A DNA stretch of 64,000 nucleotides from Clostridiaceae bacterium (lineage in GTDB: Bacteria > Bacillota > Clostridia > Peptostreptococcales > Natronincolaceae): the NCBI GenBank assembly GCA_020832135.1, contig JAFIFG010000045.1:1-64000 (forward strand), in the 5' to 3' direction. Under the pieces are notes generated by a model. It saw only the letters and a program-made list of their open reading frames with translations. It was not told where the DNA came from and did not search any database. The translations under genes and the position numbers were made by a program. Positions 27,064-36,300 of this stretch are shown piece after piece; within the stretch, counting starts at the first letter, position 1, and each line of letters starts with the position of its first letter.

Positions 27064-27621
27064 ATGCAAATGGAAGTGCATAAAAAGTTAGAAGAAAAAA
27101 TGACCAAAACCTTACAGGTACTAAAAGATGATTTAAATGGAATAAGAGCCGGTAGAGCTAATCCTGCCATGCTAGACAAAATAGCAATTGAGTATTATGG
27201 AACCGTTACACCTCTTAAACAGGTTGCTTCTGTATCAGCACCAGAACCTAGAGCTTTAACAATACAGCCTTATGATCCTTCAGTTATTGCTCAAATAGAA
27301 AAAGCTATTTTGCAATCAGACCTAGGTATTAATCCTTCTAATGATGGTAAAATAATCAGACTTAATATACCTCAATTAACAGAAGAAAGAAGAAAAGACC
27401 TAACAAAAATAGTGAAAAAAACAGCTGAGGAGTCCAAAGTAGCCCTAAGAAATGAACGAAGAAATACCAATGATACTTTAAAGAAAATGCAAAAAGATGG
27501 AGAGCTAACGGAAGATAATCTAAAGTCTGCTCAAGAGGAAGTACAAAACATTACCGATAAATTTATTAAAAAAATTGATGAGATGACAGATCAAAAAGAA
27601 AAAGAAATTTTGGAGGTTTAG
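27064..27621 (+). CDS. frr: Ribosome recycling factor
   Basis: Splits post-termination ribosomes together with EF-G. The 185 residues match the family length. Motifs are [20 protein letters not shown] (about 23-42) and [15 protein letters not shown] (about 105-119). GGGAGGATATT precedes ATG 27064; ATG 27070 is possible. It is followed two bases later by a PASTA mini-protein. Confidence 0.98.
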   Translation: MQMEVHKKLEEKMTKTLQVLKDDLNGIRAGRANPAMLDKIAIEYYGTVTPLKQVASVSAPEPRALTIQPYDPSVIAQIEKAILQSDLGINPSNDGKIIRLNIPQLTEERRKDLTKIVKKTAEESKVALRNERRNTNDTLKKMQKDGELTEDNLKSAQEEVQNITDKFIKKIDEMTDQKEKEILEV

Positions 27622-27623
27622 AC

Positions 27624-27812
27624 TTGGATACTATTCCTGATGTTTTAGGATATAAATTAGAAGATGCTTTAATTGTATTGAAGGAACAGAAACTTCATGT
27701 AACTACAAGGGAGAGTATCAGTCATAAATGTGAAAAACAAGGTGAAATTAGAGTAATACGTCAAAATAAGCTACATAATAATGAAATTGAACTTATACTA
27801 TCCTATTTTTAA
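27624..27812 (+). CDS. Stand-alone PASTA-domain mini-protein
   Basis: 62 residues that consist of one PASTA-like repeat: IPDVLGYKLEDALIVLKEQK at the start, a middle with GEIRVIRQ, and a final strand IELILSYF. PASTA repeats usually sit outside the cell on Ser/Thr kinases or penicillin-binding proteins and bind peptidoglycan. Here there is no signal peptide, membrane helix or catalytic domain, so the protein should be cytoplasmic. TTG 27624 follows TTGGAGGTT at the end of frr. Function is unknown. Confidence 0.75.
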   Translation: MDTIPDVLGYKLEDALIVLKEQKLHVTTRESISHKCEKQGEIRVIRQNKLHNNEIELILSYF

Positions 27813-27831
27813 GCCCCCCATTAGGGGGTTT
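27811..27831 (+). terminator. GC-rich hairpin after the PASTA mini-protein
   Basis: AAGCCCCC pairs with GGGGGTTT (27811-27818 with 27824-27831, one G-U pair), with loop CATTA. The stem begins at the PASTA stop codon. The T-tract is only TTT followed by AAAAAT, so termination is probably incomplete and uppS may still be reached. Confidence 0.6.
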
Positions 27832-27856
27832 AAAAATAATTGAGGTGATTAAAACT

Positions 27857-28600
27857 ATGATGACATCGAATGAGAGGTTGGGGGATTTCAACATAAACAA
27901 GGAAGAGTTACCTAAACATATTGCCATCATCATGGATGGCAATGGAAGATGGGCTAAAAAAAGAAATCTACCTAGAACTTTAGGACATCGTTCAGGAATA
28001 AATGCATTAAGGGATATTATTAAAACAGCTTCAAATATAGATGTTAATCATCTATCTTTATATGCATTTTCTACAGAAAATTGGAAAAGACCTCAACAAG
28101 AAGTCACGGCATTGATGAAACTATTGATAGAATACTTAAAAAAAGAAGTAAAGGAATTACATAAGAACAATGTGAGAATAAACACTATCGGTGATATTAC
28201 AAAATTCCCTCCAGAAGCTCAAGAGGAAATCCATCAAGCTAAGGAACTTACTAAAAACAATATGGGCTTGACTGTTAATATTGCTTTGAACTATGGTTCG
28301 AGAGATGAGATCACAAGAGGAGTTAAAGATATTTGTCGCAAGGTAGCAAATAAGGAACTTTGTATAGAAGACATAAATGAATCCTTTATAGCTGAATATC
28401 TAGATACCTATAATATACCTGATCCTGACTTATTAATTAGAACTGGTGGAGAGTATAGGTTAAGCAATTTTCTAATGTGGCAATTGGCATATACAGAGCT
28501 TTGGTTTGCAGATACTTATTGGCCAGACTTTAATGGGGAAGATTTATTAAAAGCAATTAGTGATTTTCAAAATAGACAAAGAAGATTTGGTGCTATTTAA
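27857..28600 (+). CDS. uppS: Undecaprenyl (isoprenyl) diphosphate synthase
   Basis: cis-Prenyltransferase making the C55 lipid carrier for peptidoglycan synthesis. TTGAGGTGAT (27840-27849) favours ATG 27857, giving 247 residues; GTG 27845 is inside the ribosome-binding site. The catalytic aspartate is D27 (IIMDGNGRWAKKR). Further motifs are LYAFSTENWKRP and the C-terminal RTGGEYRLSNFLMWQLAYTE. It starts an envelope-lipid run with cdsA, dxr, rseP and ispG. Confidence 0.97.
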   Translation: MMTSNERLGDFNINKEELPKHIAIIMDGNGRWAKKRNLPRTLGHRSGINALRDIIKTASNIDVNHLSLYAFSTENWKRPQQEVTALMKLLIEYLKKEVKELHKNNVRINTIGDITKFPPEAQEEIHQAKELTKNNMGLTVNIALNYGSRDEITRGVKDICRKVANKELCIEDINESFIAEYLDTYNIPDPDLLIRTGGEYRLSNFLMWQLAYTELWFADTYWPDFNGEDLLKAISDFQNRQRRFGAI

Positions 28601-28616
28601 CAAAGGATGGGATTGT

Positions 28617-29396
28617 ATGTTAAAAAGAATAATAAGTGGCGTCGTAGGAATTCCCTTGTTGTTTTTTATTATTTCTAGGGGAGATTTTATTTTGTATTTT
28701 TCAGTCATGGCTGTAGCTATCGTTGGGCTCTATGAATTTTATAATGCTATGAAGGTAAAAGGGCTCAACCCTATGACTACTTTGGGATATTTTATTTCTA
28801 CTGGAATATTGATGGTTTTTATATACTCTAGAAATGATTTGTTACTTTTTTTTCTATTTATAACTATTATTACAATTAGTGGGATATTATTAATGAGTTT
28901 TAAATATACTGTTATAGATGGAAGTATTACGATTTATGGTGTTTTATATGTAACAGTTTTTCTAGGACACATTATATTAACAGATAAACTGGAAAACTCT
29001 GCAATAATATGGTTGATTTTTATTATAGCTTGGGCAACGGATACTTTTGCTTATTTTGGGGGATTTTTTTGGGGAAAAAGAAAATTATGTCCTGAAATCA
29101 GTCCTAAAAAAACCATTGAAGGAGCTATAGCTGGGGTCTTAGGTAGTATGTTTGCATGTGGTTTTTTTGGGTATTTATTTTTAAGTGAATATAGTATTAC
29201 TATTATCATATTAGGTATGGTGGGAAGTGTTATTTCTCAAGCCGGGGATCTAACAGCCTCTCAAATTAAGAGGTATGCTGGTGTTAAAGACTATGGTAAT
29301 TTGATACCAGGGCATGGTGGTATATTAGATCGTTTTGATAGTATTTTATTTACAGCACCTACTGTATTTTATTTTTATACTTTATTTATAAAATAA
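28617..29396 (+). CDS. cdsA: Phosphatidate cytidylyltransferase (CDP-diglyceride synthase)
   Basis: Integral membrane enzyme making CDP-diacylglycerol, the precursor used by PgsA (also in this window). I use ATG 28617 (259 residues, MLKRIISGVVGIPLLFFI) after AAAGGATGGG. The longer frame from 28560 would overlap uppS. About seven membrane segments are visible. The C-terminal family signature is intact (AGVKDYGNLIPGHGGILDRF). Confidence 0.95.
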   Translation: MLKRIISGVVGIPLLFFIISRGDFILYFSVMAVAIVGLYEFYNAMKVKGLNPMTTLGYFISTGILMVFIYSRNDLLLFFLFITIITISGILLMSFKYTVIDGSITIYGVLYVTVFLGHIILTDKLENSAIIWLIFIIAWATDTFAYFGGFFWGKRKLCPEISPKKTIEGAIAGVLGSMFACGFFGYLFLSEYSITIIILGMVGSVISQAGDLTASQIKRYAGVKDYGNLIPGHGGILDRFDSILFTAPTVFYFYTLFIK

Positions 29397-29407
29397 CAAA
29401 GGAAAAG

Positions 29408-29437
29408 AATAAGCATAGCAAAAGCAATGCTTATTTT
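29408..29437 (+). terminator. Hairpin between cdsA and dxr
   Basis: AATAAGCAT (29408-29416) and ATGCTTATT (29427-29435) form a perfect 9-bp stem followed by TT and ACT. The T-run is short, and dxr follows after 22 bases, so partial termination is more likely than a full operon boundary. Confidence 0.5.
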
Positions 29438-29459
29438 ACTATAGATATGGGGTGGGAAC

Positions 29460-30608
29460 ATGACAAAAAAAATCAGTGTTTTAGGGTCTACAGGCTCTAT
29501 TGGAAAACAAACATTAGAAATTGTAAAGGAACATCCAGATAAATTCAAAATAGTTGGTTTGGCAGTAATGAAAAGCATTGATCTCTTAGAACAACAGATT
29601 AAAGAGTTTAATCCGGAAGTGGTAGCGGTCTTTGACAAAGAACAAGCTAAAATATTATCAAGTAGAATTTCTGCTAATATAAAAATATATTCGGGTATAG
29701 AAGGCTTAATTGCAGTAGCTACTCACCACTCTGCTGAATTAGTCTTAAACTCCGTAGTAGGGAGTATAGGACTTTTGCCAACAATTGAAGCTATAAAAGC
29801 AAAAAAAAATATTGCCTTAGCAAATAAAGAGACTTTAGTGGCTGCTGGGGAACTGGTAATGAAGGAGTGTGCAAAAAATAATGTGAGCATAATTCCAGTA
29901 GACAGTGAACATTCAGCTATATTTCAATGCTTACAAGGAGAAAAAATTATCGATATATCAAAAATTATATTGACAGCATCAGGTGGACCTTTCAGGGACT
30001 GGGACTATGATGCTATTAAGAAAGCAACCATTCAAGATGCCTTAAAACATCCTAACTGGAGTATGGGAAAAAAAATATCCATTGATTCTGCCACTTTGAT
30101 GAATAAAGGGTTAGAGGTTATTGAAGCAAAATGGTTATTTAATGTAGAGGTGGAAAAAATACAAGTAGTAGTGCATCCTCAAAGTGTTATTCACTCTATG
30201 GTAGAATTAAAGGACAACTCTATTATTGCACAAATGGGAGTGCCAGATATGAAATTGCCTATACAGTATGCCCTTTCATATCCCGACAGAATTGAGGGTG
30301 AAGTTACTAAACTAGATTTTACTAAATATAACTCACTAACTTTTAATGAGCCAGATATAAGAAGATTCCCTTGCTTGTCTCTAGCATATGAGGCACTAGA
30401 AGTGGGAAATACAATGCCTTGTGTATTAAACATTGCTAATGAAGTGTTAGTGGCTTGCTTTTTAAAAGGAAAAATAAGTTTTTATGATATACCTAAATAT
30501 ATTGAAAAAATAATGGAGAGTCATAACCCCTTTCCCTATAGCTCTGCTAAAGAATTGATTGATTTAGAAAAATGGGTTAAAAACTGGATTTTAAATGAAT
30601 TGAGATAG
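29460..30608 (+). CDS. dxr: 1-deoxy-D-xylulose 5-phosphate reductoisomerase
   Basis: Second step of the MEP isoprenoid pathway: NADPH-dependent conversion of DXP to MEP, feeding UppS. The 382 residues begin with the nucleotide-binding motif (VLGSTGSIGKQTLEIV, about 6-21). Further motifs are NKETLVAAGELV and PVDSEHSAIFQCL with active-site acidic residues, then ASGGPFRDW. GGGGTGGG precedes ATG 29460. Another MEP-pathway gene, ispG, lies two genes on. Confidence 0.97.
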   Translation: MTKKISVLGSTGSIGKQTLEIVKEHPDKFKIVGLAVMKSIDLLEQQIKEFNPEVVAVFDKEQAKILSSRISANIKIYSGIEGLIAVATHHSAELVLNSVVGSIGLLPTIEAIKAKKNIALANKETLVAAGELVMKECAKNNVSIIPVDSEHSAIFQCLQGEKIIDISKIILTASGGPFRDWDYDAIKKATIQDALKHPNWSMGKKISIDSATLMNKGLEVIEAKWLFNVEVEKIQVVVHPQSVIHSMVELKDNSIIAQMGVPDMKLPIQYALSYPDRIEGEVTKLDFTKYNSLTFNEPDIRRFPCLSLAYEALEVGNTMPCVLNIANEVLVACFLKGKISFYDIPKYIEKIMESHNPFPYSSAKELIDLEKWVKNWILNELR

Positions 30609-30620
30609 GAAGGTGTTTTT

Positions 30621-31625
30621 ATGTATACTGCAGTTGTAGCTATTTTTGTTTTTGGGCTTTTAGTTTTTTTTCATGAATTAGGACATTTTGCTGTTGCAAA
30701 ATTTGTAGGTATCAAAGTCCATGAATTTGCTTTGGGGATGGGTCCTAGACTAATAAAATTCACAAAGGGAGAAACCGATTATTCCATAAGAATATTACCA
30801 ATTGGTGGTTATGTTAAGATGGAAGGTGAAGACGAGGTCTCCAATGATAATAGAAGTTTTAGTAAAAAAACAGTGGGTGAAAGAATTAGTGTTATTATTG
30901 CTGGCCCCTTAATGAATTTTATTTTAGCTATTCTATTATTTGTTATTATATTTTACACACTTACTGGAGTACCGACTACTGAAATTCAGCAAATAATCCC
31001 CCAATCCCCTGCAGAAGAGGTGGGTCTACAAGAACAGGATGAAGTTATTTCGGTAAATGGTGTAGAAATGACTAACTGGGAACAATTAGTAGATACCATA
31101 AATGTATCGGCGGGAATACCTTTAGAGGTTACTATACTCAGAAATGGAGATATAATAAAAAAAACTATTACCCCTGAGGTTGATGAAGAGACTGGTCGTG
31201 CTATGATTGGCATTGTTCCGGCTACTGAAAAATCCTTAGCACTGGCGGTTACAGGTAGTTTTAAACAAACAGGAATGATTTTTAGAGAAATGTTTATGTT
31301 TTTTGGCAGTGTGTTTAGAAGGCAAGCTACAACAGCAGATGTAGTTGGACCTGTTGGGATTATCAATCTAGTGGGGGAGGCCAGCAGAGCTGGTTGGGTA
31401 TATGTATTGCACTTGGCTGCATTGATAAGTATTAATTTAGGTATAATTAATTTACTGCCTATACCGGCATTAGATGGTAGTAGAATCATATTTCTAGGGT
31501 TAGAGTCTTTAAGAGGAAAACCCGTGGACCCTGAAAAAGAAGCTATGGTGCATATAGTAGGTTTTGCTCTACTTATGCTACTGATGATTGTTATAACCTA
31601 TAAAGATATTTTAACTTTTTATTAA
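30621..31625 (+). CDS. rseP: Site-2-type membrane zinc metalloprotease RseP/RasP
   Basis: Intramembrane protease that cleaves anti-sigma factors and signal-peptide remnants. The 334 residues have the zinc motif H18-E19-L20-G21-H22 in the first membrane helix, one PDZ domain (about 120-190, AEEVGLQEQDEVISVNG) and the third ligand motif NLLPIPALDGSR in a late helix. There are about four membrane segments. AGGAAGGTG precedes ATG 30621. Its position after dxr is standard. Confidence 0.96.
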   Translation: MYTAVVAIFVFGLLVFFHELGHFAVAKFVGIKVHEFALGMGPRLIKFTKGETDYSIRILPIGGYVKMEGEDEVSNDNRSFSKKTVGERISVIIAGPLMNFILAILLFVIIFYTLTGVPTTEIQQIIPQSPAEEVGLQEQDEVISVNGVEMTNWEQLVDTINVSAGIPLEVTILRNGDIIKKTITPEVDEETGRAMIGIVPATEKSLALAVTGSFKQTGMIFREMFMFFGSVFRRQATTADVVGPVGIINLVGEASRAGWVYVLHLAALISINLGIINLLPIPALDGSRIIFLGLESLRGKPVDPEKEAMVHIVGFALLMLLMIVITYKDILTFY

Positions 31626-31657
31626 TCAACAAAACTTAATAGATGAAGGTGATATAT

Positions 31658-32704
31658 TTGAGAAAAAAGAAAACAGTAATTTCCTGTGGAGATGTATTAA
31701 TAGGGGGTAATCATCCTATAGCTGTACAATCCATGACAACTACAGATACAAGAAATATAGAAGCCACTATAGAGCAAATACATGCTCTTGAAGAAGCTGG
31801 TTGTGATATTGTTAGACTTGCTGTACCTAATATGGAGGCGGCATATGCACTAAAGAAAATAAAAGATAAGGTTAAAATCCCTATAGTAGCAGATATACAC
31901 TTTGACTATAGATTGGCTCTAGAAGCCTTAAAACAAGGGGTAGATGGTTTAAGAGTCAATCCTGGAAACATAGGAAATATAGACAGAGTTAGAGAAATAG
32001 TAGAGAGTGCTAAAACAAGAGATGTTAAAATTAGAATAGGAGTAAATGCAGGTTCTTTGGAAAAAGATCTTATAGTAAAGTATGGATGTGCTACTGCAGA
32101 TGCAATGGTAGAGAGTGCTTTAAACCATATACAAATATTAGAAGATATGAAGTTTTATAATACTGTAATCTCCTTAAAGGCTAGTGATGTACAATTAACT
32201 GTTGAAGCATATGAAAAAATCTCAGAAGTAACGAATTATCCTTTACACATAGGAGTTACTGAAGCAGGTACTATATGGGCTGGCACTATTAAATCTTCGA
32301 TTGGGATAGGAACCCTACTTTTAAAGGGCATTGGCGATACTCTTAGGGTTTCTTTAACTGGAAATCCAGTAGAAGAAGTCAAGGTGGGAAAACAAATATT
32401 AAAATCCTTGGGTTTGCTAAAAAATGAAGTTACTATTATTTCTTGTCCAACCTGTGGAAGGTGCCAAATTGACTTGATTAACCTTGCAAATGAAGTAGAA
32501 GGTAAAATAAGTAGTTACAAAAAAACAATAAAAGTTGCTATAATGGGATGTGCTGTTAATGGTCCAGGAGAAGCAAAAGATGCAGATATAGGTATTGCTG
32601 GAGGGGTTGGATCTGCTTTATTGTTTAAAAAAGGTAAAGTGATAAAGAAAATCCCTGAGAATCAAATTACAAAAATACTTTTGGAAGAAATAGAAAATAT
32701 GTAG
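31658..32704 (+). CDS. ispG: 4-hydroxy-3-methylbut-2-en-1-yl diphosphate synthase (flavodoxin)
   Basis: Iron-sulfur enzyme for the penultimate MEP step. AAGGTGAT (31647-31654) supports TTG 31658, giving 348 residues beginning RKKKTVISCGDVLIGG. ATG 31643 precedes its own possible ribosome-binding site, so it is unlikely. The [4Fe-4S] ligands are visible as C263 and C266 (SCPTCGRC) and C298 (MGCAVNGPGE). The N-terminal TIM-barrel contains IPIVADIHFDYRLALEAL. It is in the same run as dxr and uppS. Confidence 0.95.
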   Translation: MRKKKTVISCGDVLIGGNHPIAVQSMTTTDTRNIEATIEQIHALEEAGCDIVRLAVPNMEAAYALKKIKDKVKIPIVADIHFDYRLALEALKQGVDGLRVNPGNIGNIDRVREIVESAKTRDVKIRIGVNAGSLEKDLIVKYGCATADAMVESALNHIQILEDMKFYNTVISLKASDVQLTVEAYEKISEVTNYPLHIGVTEAGTIWAGTIKSSIGIGTLLLKGIGDTLRVSLTGNPVEEVKVGKQILKSLGLLKNEVTIISCPTCGRCQIDLINLANEVEGKISSYKKTIKVAIMGCAVNGPGEAKDADIGIAGGVGSALLFKKGKVIKKIPENQITKILLEEIENM

Positions 32705-32718
32705 CAAGGAGGATGTCG

Positions 32719-33348
32719 ATGAAGATATCTGCTATTATTCCTGCATACAACGAAGAAAAGCGGATAGAAAAAGTATTAAATACTATCGTCACCTCCTTTT
32801 TAATTACAGATATTGTAGTTGTAGACGATGGGTCTCAGGATCATACATCTGCAATAGTTTCTAAATATGATGATGTGAAGCTTATTAAACTAGACAAAAA
32901 CCTAGGAAAGGCAGAAGCTATCAAAACAGGATTAGCATATTGTAATGCTGAGGTTGTCTTGCTTTTGGATGCAGATTTAGTAGGCTTAACGACAACACAT
33001 ATTGAAAATCTATTATATCCCGTAGTTAATAATGAGGTTGAAATGACGATTGGCATTTTTCAATCTGGAAGATTGATAACAGACTTAGCACAGAAAATTG
33101 CCCCTAATCTTTCAGGACAAAGAGCATTTAGAAGTAATTTAATACCTGAAATAATGAATTTAAACATGACAGGTTATAACTTAGAGGTAGCTCTTTCTAA
33201 ATTTGTAAAGAACAATAATATAAAAACAAAACAAATCATGTTGAAAGATATAAGTCATGTAATGAAAGAAGAAAAATTAGGCCTTAGTAAAGGTATGATT
33301 TGGCGATTGAAGATGTATAAAGATATAATAAAACACTGGTTAAACTGA
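32719..33348 (+). CDS. Family 2 glycosyltransferase
   Basis: GT-A-fold glycosyltransferase using a nucleotide sugar; acceptor unknown. The 209 residues show IIPAYNEEKRIEKVL near the N-terminus, then VVDDGSQDHT and the DxD-like LLLDADL (about 85-91). There is no membrane helix, unlike many lipid-linked GT2 enzymes, and the C-terminal half is basic. AAGGAGG (32706-32712) supports ATG 32719. It occupies the rseP/ispG-to-polC interval where proS lies in Bacillus. Confidence 0.85.
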   Translation: MKISAIIPAYNEEKRIEKVLNTIVTSFLITDIVVVDDGSQDHTSAIVSKYDDVKLIKLDKNLGKAEAIKTGLAYCNAEVVLLLDADLVGLTTTHIENLLYPVVNNEVEMTIGIFQSGRLITDLAQKIAPNLSGQRAFRSNLIPEIMNLNMTGYNLEVALSKFVKNNNIKTKQIMLKDISHVMKEEKLGLSKGMIWRLKMYKDIIKHWLN

Positions 33349-33363
33349 GATAGGAGGAGCCAA

Positions 33364-36300
33364 ATGTATCCTTTGGAGGAAGTCGGATTTAAAGATATTG
33401 CAAATACTTTTGGTTTAAAAACTAGTAATATATTAGAGGAAACCTTTGTAGAGGGTCTTAAATTTTATAAAAAAAGCAAAAAACTTACTATTAACTTGAA
33501 AGCTACTAATGTAATCCATCAAGAAGAACTATATCATCTCACACACCAACTTAAGGACAAGGTGTCCAATCTAAAGAATGTGGAGGTTAATATAAACTAT
33601 AATCTAACCTATGACTCTTTAGAAGAATTAGTAAAGTTAAACTGGGAAAATATATTTTTTATGTTAAAAAAAGAAGTACCCTCTGTAAAAGCTGTTGCTG
33701 ATAAAATTACTTGGAAGGTAAATAACAATCAACTGACTATAGAAGTAACAGAACCTTTTGTTACAGAAAAAATAAAGGAACGTCATGTTGATAAATCAAT
33801 AAAGTATTATTTTGAAAAGTATTTTAATGTGAAATTAAAATGTATTATAGCCAGTAACAATAGAGAGTTTGATTTTTCTACTTACGAAACACTTAAGGAA
33901 CAAGAAAATGTTGTATTTCTAGATCAAATTAAGCGAGAAACTGCTGAACTTGAAAAAGTACAGCTCAAAACAAAAGGAAAAAGCACTGGCTCTTCTCCAA
34001 GTAAAAATTCTAAGTCCGTGGTGATTTTAGGGAAAAACTTCAATGGAGAGGTAATGCGGTTGGAGGATTTAAAGGAAGATTCTGAACGGGTTATAATAGA
34101 AGGAGAAGTTTTTCATATAGAAGACAGGGAATTGAGAAGTGGTAAAACCTTAATTATTATGAATATTACTGATTATACTAATTCAATAACTGTTAAGGTC
34201 TTTGAAGGGGAAAAACAACCTCAAAGTATAAAGGAATTATTAAGTGATGGTGAATATATCAAAGTCAAGGGCGATATTGTCTATGATAAGTTTATCAGAG
34301 AGAATATTTTAATGGCAACAGATATAGTTCGTGTCAACAAGGCGGTAGAAAGGAAAGACCTAGCCGAGGAAAAAAGAATTGAACTGCATATGCATTCACA
34401 AATGTCGGCTATGGATGGACTAAGTAGCACCAAAGATTTAATAGCTAGAGCGGCAAAGTGGGGACATGAAGCTATTGCGATTACAGATCATGGAGTAGTA
34501 CAGGCTTATCCAGATGCAATGGAAGCAGCAAAAGAATACGGTATAAAAGTCATCTACGGGATGGAAGGGTATATGGTAAACGATGAAGATAATTTAGTTT
34601 ATGCTCCCAACTATCATTATTCACTAGATGATGAATATATTATCTTTGATATTGAAACAACAGGCTTATCCAATATAAACGATAAAATAACAGAAATAGG
34701 AGCTGTAAAGATAAAAAATGGGCAAAAGATAGATACATTTTCCTCTCTGGTAAACCCCCATAGGCCTATACCAGCCAAAATAATAGAGTTAACGGGAATT
34801 ACCGATGATATGGTAAAAGATGCACCCAGTATAGAAGAAGTTTTACCTGAATTTTTAAGCTTTATTGGGGAAAGTTGCATTGTGGCCCATAATGCTGACT
34901 TTGATGTTGGTTTCATTCGAGAAAATGCTAAGAGGTTGGGTTGTAAATTAGATAACCCAATAGTGGACACTCTTAAACTATCAAGAGTGCTATTGAGTCA
35001 TTTGAAAAGACATAAATTAAATACGATAGCAAAAGAATTAAAGGTCAGCCTAGAAAATCACCATAGAGCAGTGGATGATGCAAAGGCAACAACAGATATT
35101 TTTATAAAGTTAATAGAAAAAATGAAAGAAAAAGAAGTATTTAGCTTACAAGATATTAATACTAATTTGGGTAAAAAGGTAGATGTTACTAAATTAAATA
35201 CCTATCATATTATGCTATTAGCAAAAAATCCAACGGGATTAAAAAATTTATATAAAATAGTTAGTGAGTCACATTTACAATACTTTTACAAGAAGCCTAG
35301 AATACCTAAAAGTTTATTAAATAAATATAGAGAAGGTATTATTGTAGGTTCTGCATGTGAGGCAGGGGAATTATTTCAAGCAGTACTAAGCAATGTGGCG
35401 GTTGAAGAAATTGAGAAAATTGCTAAATACTACAATTATTTAGAAATACAACCGGTGGAAAACAATGAATTTCTTATAAATAAAGGGTTAGTTAAATCAA
35501 CTGAAGATATTAGAAATATAAACAAACGCATTGTAGCTTTAGGGGACAAATTGAACATTCCTGTAGTAGCCACTGGGGATGTGCATTTTTTAGATCAGCA
35601 CGATGAATATTATAGAAGAATCTTAATGACGGGACAAGGTTTCAATGATGCTGATAATCAACCGCCCTTATATTTAAAAACCACTGCAGAAATGTTGCAG
35701 GAATTTAATTACTTAGGAAGTGAAAAGGCAAAGGAAGTTGTAGTAATTAATCCTAATAAAATAAATGAAGAAACTGAGAACTTATTACCTATCCCCAATG
35801 GGACTTTTCCTCCAAAGATTGAAGGATCGGAGGAAGAATTGCGGGAACTATGCTATGGAAAGGCCGAACGAATTTATGGTAATCCACTACCGGAAATCGT
35901 GCAAGCTAGGTTAGATAGAGAATTAAATTCAATTATTAATAATGGCTATGCAGTGATGTATATTATTGCTCAGAAGCTTGTTACAAAATCCTTAGAAGAT
36001 GGATATTTAGTTGGATCAAGGGGGTCTGTTGGGTCTTCTTTTGCTGCCACCATGAGTGATATTACAGAGGTAAACCCTTTGCCACCCCATTATGTGTGTC
36101 CAAAATGCAAGTTATCAGAATTTATTACCGACGGTTCTTATGGGTCTGGAGCAGATTTACCCGATAAAAAATGTCCTCATTGTGGAGAACAATTTGTTAA
36201 AGATGGGCACGATATTCCTTTTGAAGTTTTTTTAGGCTTTGAAGGGGATAAAGAACCGGATATAGACTTAAACTTTGCTGGTGAGTACCAGAGTCAAGCA

